DNA from: Sacculina carcini | Lineage: Eukaryota > Arthropoda > Thecostraca > Sacculinidae | NCBI GenBank assembly: GCA_916048095.2 | Contig: OU696589.1 | Location: 5,176,683-5,240,682 of the forward strand | Length of the DNA: 64,000 nucleotides | Reading direction: 5' to 3' | Shown: one piece after another, positions 49,417-58,947 of the stretch | Position numbering within the stretch: position 1 is the stretch's first letter | Layout of the letters: each line of letters opens with the position of its first letter | Made by a program: the position numbers and the translations under genes | Notes under the pieces: model-generated | Seen by the model: the letters and a program-made list of their open reading frames with translations, nothing else | What the model was told of the DNA's origin: nothing | Databases searched by the model: none

Positions 49417-52400
49417 GATTTGTTGAAATCAACAGCAATATGGGCACTGTTGTGCTGGTACGATAACTTCTCTAAGCTGCGCACGATTTTTCTGTGTTCA
49501 GGAGACAACACACTCAGTTGTTCACTGAAGTTTATTCCTCGGGGTACCTTTCGGCTATCACTAGCCATCGTCAGGAGAAATAGATATATTGCCAGGCACT
49601 ACCGCCAGCAGCATCAAATCAAAGTGGACCGAAAGACTATGGATGAGAAAACCGAAATAATTTACAGAGAAAATGATATCCGTAGGCTCAAAATAATTGA
49701 AGCTGTATTTATTAATAAAAATAAATGTGAAATTAACATTCAACAACAGCCAGATGTCGCCCTCCCATCCATGCGACACCAATCGACCTTGGCACATAGG
49801 TGCTAATTTTGTAACGACCGTTTGCCGCATAGGTGTCATTATGTAGGTGCCACATTGGCACATGAGTGATATATTGTCTCACCTTGTATATAAACACCGT
49901 TTATCGTGGACTGTTTGGTATTGTGTATTTTGTTTTGTATTGTGTTATATCTACTTCACCTGACGATGGCTAGTGATAGCCGAAAGGTACCTCGAGGAAT
50001 AAACTTCAGTGAACAACTGAGTGTGTTGTCTCCTGAACACAGAAAAATCGTGCGCAGCTTAGAGAAGCTATCGTACCAGCACAACAGTGCCCAGATTGCT
50101 GTTGATTTCAACAAATCGTGCATACATAATGGCCTCCTTCCAAAATATATATATATATATATATATACATTTATAAATGACACATTTATGCAGTCTTAAT
50201 CATCAAATATTCAATATTGATTATGATTTCACTCATTCACTGTTTTATCCATGTTAAATTTTCGCATTTGTAGCCAATATGTACATGATAAATTTGTCAC
50301 GAATTTAAGCCACACATCCGCCTTCTCAATGTAGGTACTTCATGGGCTACACGGTGTCGCAAATTCCCGGAGGTCGGGTGGCCGAAAGGTTCGGAGGAGC
50401 TAGGACGTTCGGCATCGGCATTCTCATGTCTTCACTGCTGACACTGCTCACTCCCATGTGCGCCTACCACAGCATCACCTCTCTGGTATCCATCCGCATC
50501 CTTCAAGGATTGGCCAGCGTAAGTCGAACGAAAATCGTCCGTTTTCTCCACATCCGTTTCTATATCCTGGAAAAATGGAGCGACAAATACGTAATTATTC
50601 AATTATATTGTGAATTGTATAGATAAGCAAATATGTGATTTTTGTATGTAAATCAGATATGTGAGTGTACACTCACACACATATTAATAATGATTTTGTC
50701 TATATTTAATCATATGTTTTATTGGTCAATTTATACCTTGCATTCTCCATCATTCTCCAAGTGATTGCTCATTATTTGAATTTTCTCTCTGTGTGTGTGT
50801 GTGTGGGTGTTTGTGTACTCACTAGTTGTTGTGTACAAGAGATGAGCAAGACTGTCAGACTGCTGTCTCCAAACTCACTGTTTTGTCTAAACTACGCTTA
50901 AATTGTCCAATACTGCTTGACTCCACTACCTCATTTTTTAGACTATTCCAAATGTCGATACACCTATTAGGGAAACTATACCTTTTCATATCCCTAACCA
51001 CTCTGGTCTACCTGTGTATGTGTGTGTGTGTGTGTGTATGTGTGTGTGTATGTGTGTGTGTGTGTGTGTGTGCGCTTCTACAGGGTGTGACATGTCCCGC
51101 AATGCACTTCATGCTGGCTCGCTGGGTTCCTCCTCCAGAACGGAGCCGCATCACTACCTCGGTCTATATCGGTAGTGATTTGTGCATCCGCTCATACACA
51201 AACACACACACACACACACATATTGCCAGATCTGGTGATTGGAAACAGTATGTTGCATTACATCACTCAAATCCTTGTGAATCCAAATCGATTCCAAATG
51301 CTTCAATCCAAAAATCCACGAATACCTCCTCATTCAATAATTGTTTGGTCTTTTGCTCACAGTCAGACCCGTTTTTAATTATCTTCACTCCTCAATTTTG
51401 CTTCGCTATACTTGTAGAAAACTTCCTTCAGAGTTGGTTACCTCCTTTACATCACCTTCTTTCACCTCATTCTTTTTTATTTAGATTCCGACTCTGGTTG
51501 TGCACTCCAGCAGATACAAGGAAGTACTTAGAGAGCTCACCCATTTTCCATTTGTGTTTAGCCATATGAAATCTATATAAGATCTATATGACAATCCTTA
51601 TGAACACCTACTTAGACCCATTCATTGAGAATTTGTGCATCCGCTTCTAATTGCGTGCTATAGGTGCATATTGCTGCTACCAACAGGCAAGCAGTTGGGA
51701 ATGGCCATTACAATTTTGCTGTCGGGACCTTTGGCCGGCTGGAAGCGGGCGGGAGGCTGGGCGGCCATATTCTACGTGACGGGTGCGGGAGGCTTGCTGT
51801 GGTACCTGTGCTGGTTTGTCTACATCTACGACACCCCAGCCAGCAATCCGCGCATCAAAGCCAAAGAGCGGCTCTACATTGACGCCTATTTCAAGCCGCA
51901 CGGAATCTCGGCATGTTTTATCATAGTGTCTCTGTGTTCTCCTTCTCTATATTTTAGGAGCAGTTCTGATTCGGCGTAAACTTAATTAATTTTCAGTCTG
52001 TTCCTATTACTGCTTTTATCTCTCTTTCTGGCTTTTGCTCATCAAGGAACATGAAGATTTCAATCATTAAATGTATAACGTTCGTGCCCTTTTTTTGGAC
52101 CATGTTTATTTATTCTAATAAAAATAAAAATAATTATCCAATACACGGCCATCAAACCATTTTTATATTTTATTATTATTCATTGTGCTTATTTAATTTA
52201 ATTTATTATATTTTATCGTACTATATTATTAGCGATTATAGAACAGTGAACAAACTACATGACAAGGACTATGACCAAGTTGCCGGTAATTTCGCTGAAA
52301 TTCTGCAAGAATTTCGCTAGAGTTGTCATCTCTGCTGTCAGGCAACTCCGGCCAGTTTTCCATGGCGGCGCGCCCTGCTGTCGGCTCCGGTTCTGGCGCT

Positions 52401-55400
52401 GGTTCTCACTCATTTCTGCCAGAACTGGGGTGACTACTTGATCGTCACCGAGCTGCCGACCTACTTCAGCACCATGCTCCACTACCCTCTCAATCAGGTG
52501 TTGCAAAGTGAACGCTTCTATAGCAATGGCATGTTTGTTGGACTCCGTGGTGTAGTGGTAGCACACCCGCCTCACAAACGGGAGATCTATGGTTCGAATC
52601 CCAGCGGAGGAGGATTTCTTTGGGCGAATTCTATAATCCAACTGGCCCTGTCCACCCAGCAGTAAATTGTACCAGATATCAGTCATATGTTGTGTCATGC
52701 ATTCTGGAGAGGTGGTCCTCATTCTGGGTAGATTGTCTTCTGTCCTTGTGGCGCCATAGCGAGGAGAGGGTCGGCTCTGCGGTGGGAGCGAGCTACACGG
52801 GACACGCCCGTGTGTTAATAAGCTTCGGTTTTTTCCGTGTAGCTGCATCCTAGCAGCTGTCACTTAAGGCATTTAACCTTTAACCCACAACCTGTGTGAA
52901 ATTGTCCACTGGTAGTAAATGGAGGAGTTTCAAACTGGGGAATCAAAAGTCGGACACAAGAGCAAATGTGTGTGTATTTTTATCACTCGGAGTCGGCTTA
53001 TTATCGCTTCTAGTAATTACCTGATAATTTATTTTGATAGAACAACTGAATGTATTGGACTTCTTATCGCTGTTGTGGAATACGAAGATTTAGCTACTCA
53101 AGAAGTGGGGAATCAGAGAAAAATGACAGTAAAGACCACTGCTCTAATACCGATACTGTGTCTAATAATCCGACGCGCAGCAGAATGCGGTAACCGTAGC
53201 CCAACAATCAGTAGCTCTTTTTCTGAATCAATCGAACACTCTAACACGGTTTTATTCCATTGCCGGTGTGGCGGTGAGGAGATTGAAATAAAGCCTTTCT
53301 TTTTTTGCCCTCCAAAACAGAACGCCATATTCTCGGCCCTGCCTCAGCTGTTCAAAGTGATCGTGGCCGTGCTCGTATCGCTCTTGTCCGATAGTCTGGT
53401 CAATCGAGGAGTCGGCCTCACTGCCAGTCGAAAACTGTGGAATTCTGTCGGTGAGATTTTTGAACTTACATGAACTGTAATAATAATATTAATAATGATA
53501 TTAATACAGTAAAAGCCCTCTTATCCGGCATCAACGGGACCGCCGACATGCCGGATACTTGAAAGTACCGGGGACTTGAATAGAAGCAAAATTATGTCCA
53601 CAATAACCACTCTACACTCACACATCTTACCATAACAAAGATCAGCTGATACAATACTGCTGTATTCAGAGCCGCAGAATCTGCTTATATTCAGAGCCGT
53701 ACAAATACCTGTGAGTGGGGCTAAATGTGTGGTCAATATGTTCACTTCTCAATACCGCATCAGAACAACGTATGGACAATATGCTCACCTGAATTTCAGC
53801 CTTTTTTCATTTCAGAGTACCAACTCTGGGAAAATGTACCGGATACTTGAAGGTGCCGGATACTCGGATGACGGATAAGAGGGTTTTTACTGTATTTGTA
53901 TTATTATTGTTGTGAATATTAATCATAGAAATATTATTGAGATAAATGAGAAAATTGAAATGGAAGAGCACGATTGCAATCATCATGTACCTTAAGCATC
54001 AATAGTACCTTGAGAAGAGGACAAAGTTTATATAATGAAAATGTATGGCTTCTAATTTTATCAACGCTCACTTCCTTTCAGCAGTATAGATCCACACTTT
54101 CCAAAAAACGGTGAGTATCGTATAGATGGCAAGGCTGAGATGACTAGCTTGTTGCTTGTTGAAGCTTGATAAGATTCGGGATTCGGTCGTTTATAGAGGT
54201 CAGTGAAGGCAAGTATGCTGAATAATTTCGGCCCATTATCTCGGACTGTATAGCGGTGGTCCGAAACCTGTGGGGAAAGGTAGCAGTGGCGGCGCCAGGA
54301 TTTCTCCGATGGGGGAGGGGCTAAGAAAACAGTTGTGGGGGCTTCGAGAAACATGAAGAGCTACACTCGAACGCTGACTACATAATATTATAATAAGGGA
54401 CTGGAGAACACTGATTCAGTCCTCGAACTTGAACCAAAATTACAGGGCTTCATTGACATTGGTAAGGCATTTTAATGCCCATGATTATGATTTTCGGGTG
54501 GGACTTAGGAAGGCCTGGCATACTTCTTAGGGGGCTGAAGCCCCCCTTGGCGCCACCACTGAAAGGTAGGGTTGTCATGTGTCGAAAGGTAGGGCTGCCA
54601 AGTGGGGAATTTGAAAAAGGCGTCTAGTCCTGAAGTTTGTAGACGATTTTGAAGTGTATGTGTATGTGTGTATGTGTAACTGTGTGTACTTATCTATTTG
54701 CTTACCACAGGAGATGAGCTGTGCTCGTACTGTCCTGTCTCCAGCCAACCCTCTAACCTATTTTCCCTGAAATTTCCAGTATTTCATTTTTTTCAGTGTG
54801 TGTGTGTCTGTGTGTGCATATATATGTGCGTGTTTGTGTGTGCTTATATATGTGCGTGTCTGTGTGTGCTTATATATGTGCGTGTCTGTGTGTGTGTATG
54901 TACTTATAGGAATGTTTATTCCAGCCGTGTTAATGTTGGCGGTTTCTTACACTGGCTGCAACGAGATAGCTGTTATAACGTTGATCACCAGCACAGTGGC
55001 GTTTAATGGCGCCATCTTCTCAGGTATATGAGCTGCTTTTGTTGCTTACCAGGCACAGTGTCGGTGGTCCGGTGGTAGAATACGTTCACTAGAAGCAAAT
55101 ATCACAGGTTCCAATCTTGGATAGGTCCAAGTCTTGCGGTGTAATGCTCAAATACTCCCACATATATATGACTGTTAATAATAGCACTACAGACATGTTA
55201 CGTGGCGCTAACAAGGAAATGTTGTTGTTAATGGTTTTAATGTTGCTGTTAACACGAGGTTACAACATCAACCACATGGACTTGGCGCCGAATTTCGCCG
55301 GAACGTTGATGGGCCTCACCAACTGTGTGGCAACGCTGGCTGGAGTACTCGCTCCGTTCGTCACAGGATTTGTCATCAACTTGCATGTCAGTTCCATGCT

Positions 55401-56614
55401 TGATTTCTGTCGAGTTCCAGTGAGAGTGGCTGTAAGCTGTTAGAAAAGCCATATCCATAACTGATTACGAGCGAGCGACAGCGAGCGAGTATGTGGTGTT
55501 ACTAGAAAAATGCTTGGTGTTACTAGAAAAATGAGTATGAGCGGCCGGCCCGCCGGCCGGCCGTGGTCACGCTTTTCAGATGCTTATATATCTGCAGCCA
55601 TAAGCCCGATTAACATGCATTTTTTGTTGGGTAGCCTCATCCTTCTTGCCGCGGATGAGACCAGGCCGAATAATGTCAGTGCCCACTGTGGCACGTGGCA
55701 CATCCCAAATGCCCTCCTACTTTTTCGAAAAACACTTTCTACCCGTTTTTCAGAGGCTTATATCTCTGGAACCATAAGTCCGATTAACATGCATTTTTTT
55801 GTTGGGTAGCCTCATTATTCCTGCCGCGGATGAGACTAAGTCAAATTTACCCGTTTTTCAGATGCTTATATCTCTGGAAACATAAGTCCGATTAACATGC
55901 ATTTTTTGTTGGGTAGCCCAATCCTTCCTGCCGCGAATGAGACTATACCGAATCATGTCAGTGCCCAGTGTGGCACGTGGCACGTGCCATATGCCCTCTT
56001 ATAATTTAGCAGAAAACTTTTCCCATGCACGCAGACAAATGCATTTACGACAAAGTTTGATTACATATGATAGTTTCCCGCTCGCTCGTTCATCGCCGAA
56101 CACCTTCGCCTACTGGTTATAGGTGTGTTATTACGGTCTCATGTGGACATAAAATTGTCTGGGCTGAAAGTTGATTTGCAATCAAATTTTGATGCAGAAA
56201 ATACAAGCATGCCCGCTCTGATTCTATCAGAAAAGAGCGATTGTGAATAACAATTAGTGAAATTGAGACAAAATTACAATGCATTTAAAAAGCAAATGCT
56301 TTTCAAACTACGTAATTTTCCTAGCTGGTAATTTTAAGCGAATTATTTAGTTGATGTTTGGGCTTTTTTTTCAGCCAACCTTGGCCAATTGGAGGATTGT
56401 TTTCATTACGTCGGCTGGCATCTTCTTGTTTGGCAACACTGTGTTTTGTCTGCTCGGCACGTCGCAGGAGCAGGAATGGAATGAATCGCCCAACCTCTAC
56501 GAGGCCAACCTGGGCATGGAGTATAAGAGACACAGTCACAACAGCTACAAGAATCTCTATCAGGCCTTTCAAATGAGACGATCCATGCGCAGATTCACTA
56601 CGGGTTCAATATAG
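38925..56614 (+). CDS. SLC17: SLC17-family anion transporter (sialin/VGLUT/NPT type)
   Basis: Exons: (38925-38950, tentative), 40180-40298, 40887-41242, 42375-42424, 50335-50518, 51084-51171, 51687-51910, 52342-52497, 53321-53450, 54910-55023, 55259-55386, 56375-56614. They join in phase to about 604 residues. SLC17 proteins are 12-helix major-facilitator transporters that move organic anions or phosphate with H+ or Na+ in lysosomal, vesicle or plasma membranes. Seen: N-terminal acidic cluster SSDDEDN before [22 protein letters not shown] and [11 protein letters not shown] (helix 1); a long first loop with NHT, NSS, NIT and NMS glycosylation motifs; the family signature [81 protein letters not shown]-terminal [23 protein letters not shown]. 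Introns carry a gypsy element, a Penelope-like element and MITEs. Subfamily (sialin or a lineage-expanded member) is undecided. Confidence 0.9.
39310..39601. mobile_element. hAT-type MITE, family B (copy 1)
   Basis: Ends CAGTGGCGGCGCCAAGG and CCTGGCGCCGCCACTG, with flanks CCATTTTT and CCATAATT (6 of 8). Contains a G18 run. It is the inverted relative of 54284-54561. Confidence 0.8.
39737..39998. mobile_element. hAT-type MITE, family C (long copy)
   Basis: Starts CAGAACTGTTGCGAGG and ends GCTACGGCTCTG, with a perfect 8-bp duplication CTTCTAGG at 39729-39736 and 39999-40006. Ends 181 bp before SLC17 exon 2. Confidence 0.9.
40180..40298 (+). CDS. SLC17: SLC17 exon 2 (cytosolic N-terminus), GC donor
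   Basis: Acceptor TTGTCATTTCAG. Encodes [20 protein letters not shown] and [19 protein letters not shown]. The open frame stops at TAG just downstream, and the only phase-compatible donor is AAAG|GCAACT. Joining gives [15 protein letters not shown], a natural lead into helix 1. Confidence 0.65.
40887..41242 (+). CDS. SLC17: SLC17 exon 3
   Basis: Acceptor TTTCATATCAG, donor GTACGT, phase 1 in and phase 0 out. Helix 1 and a long Ser/Asn/His-rich extracytosolic loop with four N-glycosylation motifs, ending QSIVE. Confidence 0.9.
41290..41582. mobile_element. hAT-type MITE, family A (copy 4)
   Basis: CACTGGCCGATCCAGAG start and TGTATCCGCCACTG end. Flanks GTATATGC and ATCTATGC (6 of 8). In the intron after SLC17 exon 3. 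Confidence 0.8.
41960..42305. repeat. dispersed repeat, family G (uninterrupted copy)
   Basis: GGGGTATGGGGGTATATATA head, then the same blocks as the split copy at 7640-8260, ending TGGCTGTCATCCCCCCTAGC. It ends 70 bp before SLC17 exon 4. Confidence 0.65.
42375..42424 (+). CDS. SLC17: SLC17 exon 4
   Basis: 50-nt exon with acceptor ATTTCACAG and donor GTGAGT, encoding [16 protein letters not shown] plus two bases. This is the SLC17 signature before helix 2. The next exon is 7.9 kb away, beyond the inserted retroelements. Confidence 0.93.
42464..42757. mobile_element. hAT-type MITE, family A (copy 5)
   Basis: CACTGGCGGATCCAGAGG start and CCCTGGATCCGCTAC end, only 40 bp after the exon 4 donor. 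No clear target duplication. Confidence 0.75.
43629..43636 (+). promoter_or_regulatory. LTR TATA box
   Basis: TATATAAG followed by a GGGGGCGC stretch. It places transcription start near 43660. The 3' LTR repeats it at 48760-48767. Confidence 0.7.
43853..43956. repeat. three palindromes at exact 44-bp spacing in the 5' LTR
   Basis: CGCCTTTTTAAAGGCG (43853), CGCCTTTATAAAGGCC (43897) and CGCCTTGATAAAGGCG (43941). The starts are 44 bp apart and the 28-bp spacers are mostly diverged. Repeated in the 3' LTR from 48984. They may be hairpins in the leader RNA or protein-binding sites. Confidence 0.85.
44034..44957 (+). CDS. gag: gypsy gag
   Basis: 307 codons from GCCATGG (strong context, inside the 5' LTR) to TAA. 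The capsid-like part carries [20 protein letters not shown], typical of gypsy gag. A basic Arg/Ser-rich linker (about residues 240-290) precedes the CHCC zinc knuckle with C, H, C, C in the last 25 residues. The frame stays open upstream to 43965 but without an ATG. It ends in a slippery site. The product would form the virus-like particle in the cytoplasm. Confidence 0.92.
   Translation: MATNSGDSRLADTFESAMSPDATAQTATSEVRPMATFRLPPFSAEEPEMWLIQVECAFDIAGISSDETRFKMIVANLPITVAAQVKDVIRTSRSFAALSTALQSRLAQSRTSRLEALLSRQQLGDQRPSTLLRSMRNELAAAGDTPEDTGLLRTLFLQRLPQGTRAALSLLPTSAHLDELANAADRYLEATQAAQAVAAISPTAPSSNDNMAVLLAKIEQLELSHKRIESEMAARDKATRPNYERFPARHRSNSRDRIRRRSPSPDARSRDSSPVRRSMNQPRLCFYHARFGSSARRCTPPCSWHLN
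44047..44062 (+). other. primer-binding site, tRNA-Trp type (probable)
   Basis: TGGTGACTCCCGGC starts one base after the LTR end. TGG is the required complement of a tRNA CCA end, and TGGTGAC agrees with the tRNA-Trp primer remembered for CsRn1-type elements. It lies inside the gag reading frame. Confidence 0.65.
44948..44993 (+). promoter_or_regulatory. -1 ribosomal frameshift signal between gag and pol
   Basis: Heptamer T TTA AAC (44948-44954) is in the gag frame and directly followed by the gag stop TAA. After a 5-base spacer an 8-bp stem is possible (AGCCACCA 44960-44967 with TGGTGGCT 44986-44993, 18-base loop). The pol frame is -1 relative to gag, as this signal requires. Confidence 0.85.
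44954..48229 (+). CDS. pol: gypsy pol (protease, RT, RNase H, integrase)
   Basis: Open -1 frame of about 1,090 codons after the slip (open back to 44885). Protease [13 protein letters not shown] with catalytic D-T-G at 45056-45064; RT with [15 protein letters not shown] and the YLDD box near 45957; RNase H starting [15 protein letters not shown] near 46410; integrase zinc finger ([12 protein letters not shown] near 47100), then [18 protein letters not shown] and [14 protein letters not shown] supplying D, D and E; a GPF-type module ([10 protein letters not shown]). The tail carries His-Thr residues from a CACACA run. The stop codon TAG is inside the 3' LTR. No frameshift or internal stop seen. 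Confidence 0.95.
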   Translation, partial: LTSHQHIAQCTGGSRTSAPLLFIKDETSGRRFLIDTGAQVSVVPRNFVPRRTKLQTPRPDQQLQAANGSKISVFGTYEATMVFNYRTFVWCVLVADVSMPILGTDFLAANELVVDVSKKQLLHKGHVCASVSASRIASPGIRFVKASNSSPYKRLLDSFPEITQERATGAVKHNVTHHIVTKGPPIHIRPRRLAPDRANIARQEFDKMLRLGIIQPSKSAWSSPLHMVPKKLPGQWRPCGDYRALNAQTLPDRYPLPYLRDFSAKLSGCNVFSTVDLVRAYHQIPVEPADVAKTAIATPFGLYEMVRMPFGLRNAGSTFQRFIDEVLRGVDGCFAYLDDILVASTNEDEHLGHLRALFQKLQSYGVVINRDKCVFGRDTVSFLGHRVTPGGIFPLDDKVRAIREFPQPTSQSQLRRFLGMVAYYHRFIPNAAAILQPLHALLTHRAKRSKAPVAWTQQSLDSFNAAKTALADRSMLAHQIPGAPLSILVDASDTGVGGVLQQHTNGEWQPLSYFSKTLTSTERRYSTFGRELLGVYMAIRHFRYTIEGRDVVVLTDHRPLVHALPSVSEKYSPRELRHLDFISQFVSEIRHLPGNKNTVADALSRTTAVLTVPSCPVDDYVSLAAAQREDASLGTLRNATSSLKLRDVMFGEAKVLCDESTGRPRPVLPTALRRPYTSSLHNLSHPGIDATVKLVSSRFVWPNMDRDVRKWTRTCLQCQRAKVTRHTKSAVQPFQPPGERFSHVHVDIVGPLPPSQGQSYLLTCVDRFSRWPEAIPLPDIRAVTVARAFLHQWVSRFGVPTTITTDRGAQFESSLWSELTRLLGCQRIRTTSYHPSSNGMAERFHRQLKSSLRAAETSSWMDVLPMALLGIRSTHKTDVGACSAELVYGASLRLPGELISDSTQTVSDPASFASSLRNHMRKLRPRLPRAVNQPSFVPAALKTATHVFVRRDKHRYPLDCPYDGPFPVIHRTDKLVTIKTNSERAVVSIDRCKPAFVEDVQPNSPVSTPATPDARDDGDNTELFVPPTTVPRTPTSAADPIRSGHEHTATHTNTHTHPQSILRTRSGRAVRPPVRYRSVSFFLDTSRGRAL
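48212..48224 (+). other. polypurine tract of gypsy element
   Basis: AGGGGGAGGG, then CCC, directly before the TG of the 3' LTR. It is the second-strand primer site and is also translated as the last pol codons. Confidence 0.8.
48225..49177 (+). repeat. 3' LTR of gypsy element
   Basis: Same 953-bp length and, by eye, the same sequence as 43094-44046, at a constant offset of 5,131 bp. Followed by the ATGT duplication. Confidence 0.97.
49351..49411. repeat. (TA)n microsatellite
   Basis: About 30 TA units at the outer edge of the left Penelope arm. A shorter (AT)n lies at 50146-50167 beyond the right arm. Confidence 0.95.
49541..49574 (-). ncRNA. hammerhead-ribozyme-like motif (inverted left copy, probably dead)
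   Basis: Same core and stem II on the minus strand, but the U of the cleavage step is C (CC instead of TC after GGTACC), so this copy should not self-cleave. Confidence 0.4.
49960..49993 (+). ncRNA. hammerhead-ribozyme-like motif (right copy)
   Basis: CTGACGA (core CUGANGA), a GGCTA-GTGA-TAGCC stem II hairpin, GAAA, then the palindrome GGTACC and TC in place of the U-H cleavage step. Penelope-like elements are known to carry minimal hammerheads in their termini, some with self-complementary stem III. Stem I pairing is not clear here, so activity is uncertain. Confidence 0.5.
50335..50518 (+). CDS. SLC17: SLC17 exon 5
   Basis: Acceptor TCTCAATGTAG, donor GTAAGT, phase 2 in and phase 0 out. 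Encodes [20 protein letters not shown] (helix 2, MFS loop) and [15 protein letters not shown] (helix 3), then RILQGLAS. Confidence 0.95.
51084..51171 (+). CDS. SLC17: SLC17 exon 6
   Basis: Acceptor CGCTTCTACAG directly after a 50-bp (TG)n tract. Encodes [20 protein letters not shown] and SRITTSVYI. Donor GTAGTG is weak. Confidence 0.9.
51687..51910 (+). CDS. SLC17: SLC17 exon 7
   Basis: Acceptor CTACCAACAG, phase 1 in. [19 protein letters not shown], then helix [18 protein letters not shown], then the cytosolic loop [15 protein letters not shown]. The 3' end is uncertain. TCG|GCATGT at 51910 (a GC donor) or a poor GT donor at 51925 both keep phase 0. Confidence 0.85.
52342..52497 (+). CDS. 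SLC17: SLC17 exon 8
   Basis: Acceptor CTCTGCTGTCAG, donor GTGTTG, 52 codons in phase 0. Encodes [20 protein letters not shown] and [20 protein letters not shown], the conserved helix 7 region. Confidence 0.92.
52540..52882 (+). mobile_element. tRNA-Val-derived SINE, copy 7
   Basis: Best preserved head: CTCCGTGGTGTAGTGGTAGC, CCGCCTCACAAACGGG, B box GGTTCGAATCCC, then the full body and a tail ending CACTTAAGGCATTTAACCTT. In the intron after SLC17 exon 8, same orientation as the gene. Confidence 0.92.
52905..53117. mobile_element. hAT-type MITE, family D (copy 4, inverted)
   Basis: CCACTGGTAGTAAATGG start, AAGTCGGACACAAGAGCAAA and AGAAGTGGGGAATCAGAG blocks, the complement of the 24356 and 63385 copies. 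Confidence 0.6.
53321..53450 (+). CDS. SLC17: SLC17 exon 9
   Basis: Acceptor CTCCAAAACAG, donor GTGAGA, phase 0 in and phase 1 out. Encodes [20 protein letters not shown] and [20 protein letters not shown] (helix 8 and loop). Confidence 0.92.
53507..53892. mobile_element. pogo/Tigger-type MITE
   Basis: Ends CAGTAAAAGCCCTCTTATCCG and CGGATAAGAGGGTTTTTACTG are inverted repeats flanked by TA (53505-53506, 53893-53894). The start resembles Tigger/pogo termini. Non-coding, in the intron after SLC17 exon 9. Confidence 0.85.
54284..54561. mobile_element. hAT-type MITE, family B (copy 2)
   Basis: Ends CAGTGGCGGCGCCAGG and TTGGCGCCACCACTG, with a perfect 8-bp duplication AAAGGTAG at 54276-54283 and 54562-54569. 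278 bp. Confidence 0.93.
54910..55023 (+). CDS. SLC17: SLC17 exon 10
   Basis: Acceptor TGTACTTATAG after about 100 bp of TG-rich sequence, donor GTATAT, phase 1 in and out. Encodes [20 protein letters not shown] and a VAFNGAIFS helix. Confidence 0.9.
55259..55386 (+). CDS. SLC17: SLC17 exon 11
   Basis: Acceptor TTAACACGAG, donor GTCAGT, phase 1 in and phase 0 out. Encodes [20 protein letters not shown] and [20 protein letters not shown], the best conserved C-terminal motif of the family. Confidence 0.95.
55573..56010. repeat. three-unit tandem repeat in SLC17 intron
   Basis: Units starting at about 55573, 55746 and 55854 share TTTTCAGATGCTTATATCTC, CCGATTAACATGCATTTTTT and TTGGGTAGCC. Units 1 and 3 also share CAGTGCCCA(C/G)TGTGGCACGTGG. 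Unit 2 lacks that half. Confidence 0.8.
56375..56614 (+). CDS. SLC17: SLC17 exon 12 (stop codon)
   Basis: Acceptor TTTTTTTTCAG, phase 0. Last helix [20 protein letters not shown], then [14 protein letters not shown] and a basic/aromatic cytosolic tail ending FTTGSI-stop (TAG 56612-56614). Confidence 0.95.
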   Translation, partial: PTLANWRIVFITSAGIFLFGNTVFCLLGTSQEQEWNESPNLYEANLGMEYKRHSHNSYKNLYQAFQMRRSMRRFTTGSI

Positions 56615-56756
56615 CACAATATTTGCAATTTTCTTGGCAAAATAGCCTTGCAAATCCACCCGACCGCAAGCCGAAATGTATTCGAATGTCTTTCATCTAT
56701 TTACTGGGAATTTGTTCATTCGATGTTTGTGGCTATTTTTTCAATTTAGAAACTAT

Positions 56757-56766
56757 AATAAATAAA
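56757..56766 (+). terminator. overlapping poly(A) signals of the SLC17 gene
   Basis: AATAAATAAA contains two overlapping AATAAA hexamers about 145 bases after the stop codon, followed by a TG/T-rich run. Confidence 0.8.
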
Positions 56767-58290
56767 CTATGAAATTTGTGTTTTTTGTTTTGTCCAGTAC
56801 CATTTTTGTTTAATAGATATTTTTGTGATGAAAAATGTAACACACTTTCTAACAATCAAAAAAGATTATGATTGAACATAATATTTTAGCTTCTAGAATA
56901 TATTCATTAATCGCATCGTGGGTAAATTATTTTGTCTAGGGTTTAATCCACCAAAACTGACGTGTATATGCATCTGTGACATGCATTGAAAACGTTTGTA
57001 AATTAGAAATACTTTGACTCATGGGGCGCTGAGACGATAGAAGAGGATCTGAGTCATATTCGGCAACGATACACAAAAGCCCAACAAACGTTTTCAATTC
57101 GGCGCCGACAGCAGCCAATTACACGCGCTATATTTCCCTGGGGGAGCTCCACTTTCTGAAGCACTCTCCCAACTTAATATATAGTAAACATACACACACA
57201 CGCACACATATGGATACCTCTACTGTATCGAATAAATATCATACTGGCGCTTCAAAGTCTCTCAGATTGGATTTCAAACAATTGATAAATTCATGAAGCA
57301 ATCTCATACCCAAATTATCAAAGCATTTCTTCCTTGAAGCCAACAAAAATGCTAGAAATATTACGACCAACTCATATTTGTGGAAATAGAAAAGCTCTTA
57401 ACCGGGAGCGCCACTGGGCACCACTAGGAATTGCGAAACTGGTTCCTAAGAGGTACAAGGATCCGCGTGAAAAGCTGAGGACAATATATATTTTCACCTG
57501 TGCTCTATTTTTGTCCTAAAAAACCCTTTTGCTTAATTCTTTTGAACAATGCAGGAAGATAAATTAAGTCGCTCATAGTCATATTTTCTCATATAGCTTT
57601 CGAAAATCCACATGGGGGGCGATTGGTGACTGTTGCTGATTTGAAAACGATACAAGCTCTGAAAAAGAAAAATATGACCGAAATAATGGTTAAAACTATT
57701 ATGTAAATATTACATCACCAACTTAAAGAATTACTCTGCAAAGTATTACTCTAGAACAGACAATCCAAATTGTTGAAAAAGCCATATTGGACCAAACAAC
57801 AAACCAAATGTCTGGAACCGCAGAAAATTAAAAGCCTTATATACGCCTTATATCTAAGCCTTATAAAAGTCTTATAGCAAAAACTATATTTCCTTCCCTC
57901 ATCTTTTTCCATTTTCAAACATTTTTTAAAAAGCTCCACGGAGCCACCAGGCAGCACTACAGATTTGCGGGATGCCGACCCTCGGTATAGGGCACCGCTT
58001 GATTTATTAAATTCAGATTCAATCTTCAAAGATATTCCCCATCTACAGCATATATTAATATTTCACACACACACACACACTGACACATACACACACACAC
58101 ATACATACACACACGCATTCATGTTGACACGGCATCATATTGCTCCCAGCATGCTATTCAGATGAATCAAAGAGCTTGGCTGGACGTAATATCGGTTCAA
58201 AGCAACAAGACTTCGTTTACGCTGTCACTTGCACTATGACGAACTGAGGGTGTAAGCGTTTGAAAGGCATTGCTATATTGTGTGCAAGTT
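56767..58290. other. intergenic, no gene identified
   Basis: AT-rich sequence downstream of the SLC17 poly(A) signals with small CA runs (57190-57206, 58067-58116) and no recognised gene or repeat family. Confidence 0.5.
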
Positions 58291-58396
<106 letters not shown>

Positions 58397-58741
58397 CACT
58401 GGCGGATCCAGAGGGGCGGTTCAAGGGGTTAAAGCCCCCCTCCCCTTTCAAAATGTTCCCATCAATTCATCATAACCAAGAAGTTCATAAAAAGAGGCCA
58501 AGAAAAACAATATATTTCTGTAAAATTTGTACACACATGTACATGTACACACACAGGCACACACACGCATGTACACACACAGACACACATATACACATCA
58601 TATACATTTTTCATTACATTACATACATAACAGACATTACAGACAATACAGACATATAAACACATTACAGATCTCTCCAAAAATTCAATCGCCTAAAATA
58701 TATTCAGCGCCTTCCAAAATGACACCTTGTATCCGCCACTG
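58397..58741. mobile_element. hAT-type MITE, family A (copy 6, expanded)
   Basis: CACTGGCGGATCCAGAG start and TGTATCCGCCACTG end. The core is enlarged by CA/ACATACA microsatellite expansion at 58531-58660. It is bounded on both sides by TG repeats, so no target duplication can be read. Confidence 0.8.
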
Positions 58742-58943
58742 TATGTGTGTGTGTGTGTTTGTATGTGTGTGCGTGTGTGTGTGTGTATGTGTGTGTGTGT
58801 GTGTGTGTCTTAGGCATGTGTCGGACGCAGAATAGCCGAGCTGAATGGCGCCACTTTTGTCACAGTGCGACCATTAGCAGGGCTGCCAGGCGGTGAGAAA
58901 AAACGCAATAACGCCCCGGCCAATGTCGCCAAAGTCCTCACTG

Positions 58944-58947
<4 letters not shown>

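Larger units (their letters stand above)
49345..50170 (+). mobile_element. 5'-truncated Penelope-like element with inverted terminus
   Basis: The core 49585-49806 reads (+) [20 protein letters not shown] then [15 protein letters not shown], the usual C-terminal end of the GIY-YIG endonuclease of Penelope-like elements. It is flanked by two 165-bp inverted copies (49411-49575 and 49959-50123). The right copy reads [20 protein letters not shown] and [20 protein letters not shown], similar to N-terminal Penelope sequence. (AT)n tracts lie outside both arms. Penelope elements often insert with such inverted pseudo-LTRs. No reverse transcriptase domain remains, so it is a dead copy. Confidence 0.7.

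Noticed and set aside
52540-52610. Functional tRNA-Val gene
   Set aside because: The head is attached to a long conserved body shared by about eight copies, and stems are imperfect, so it is a SINE.
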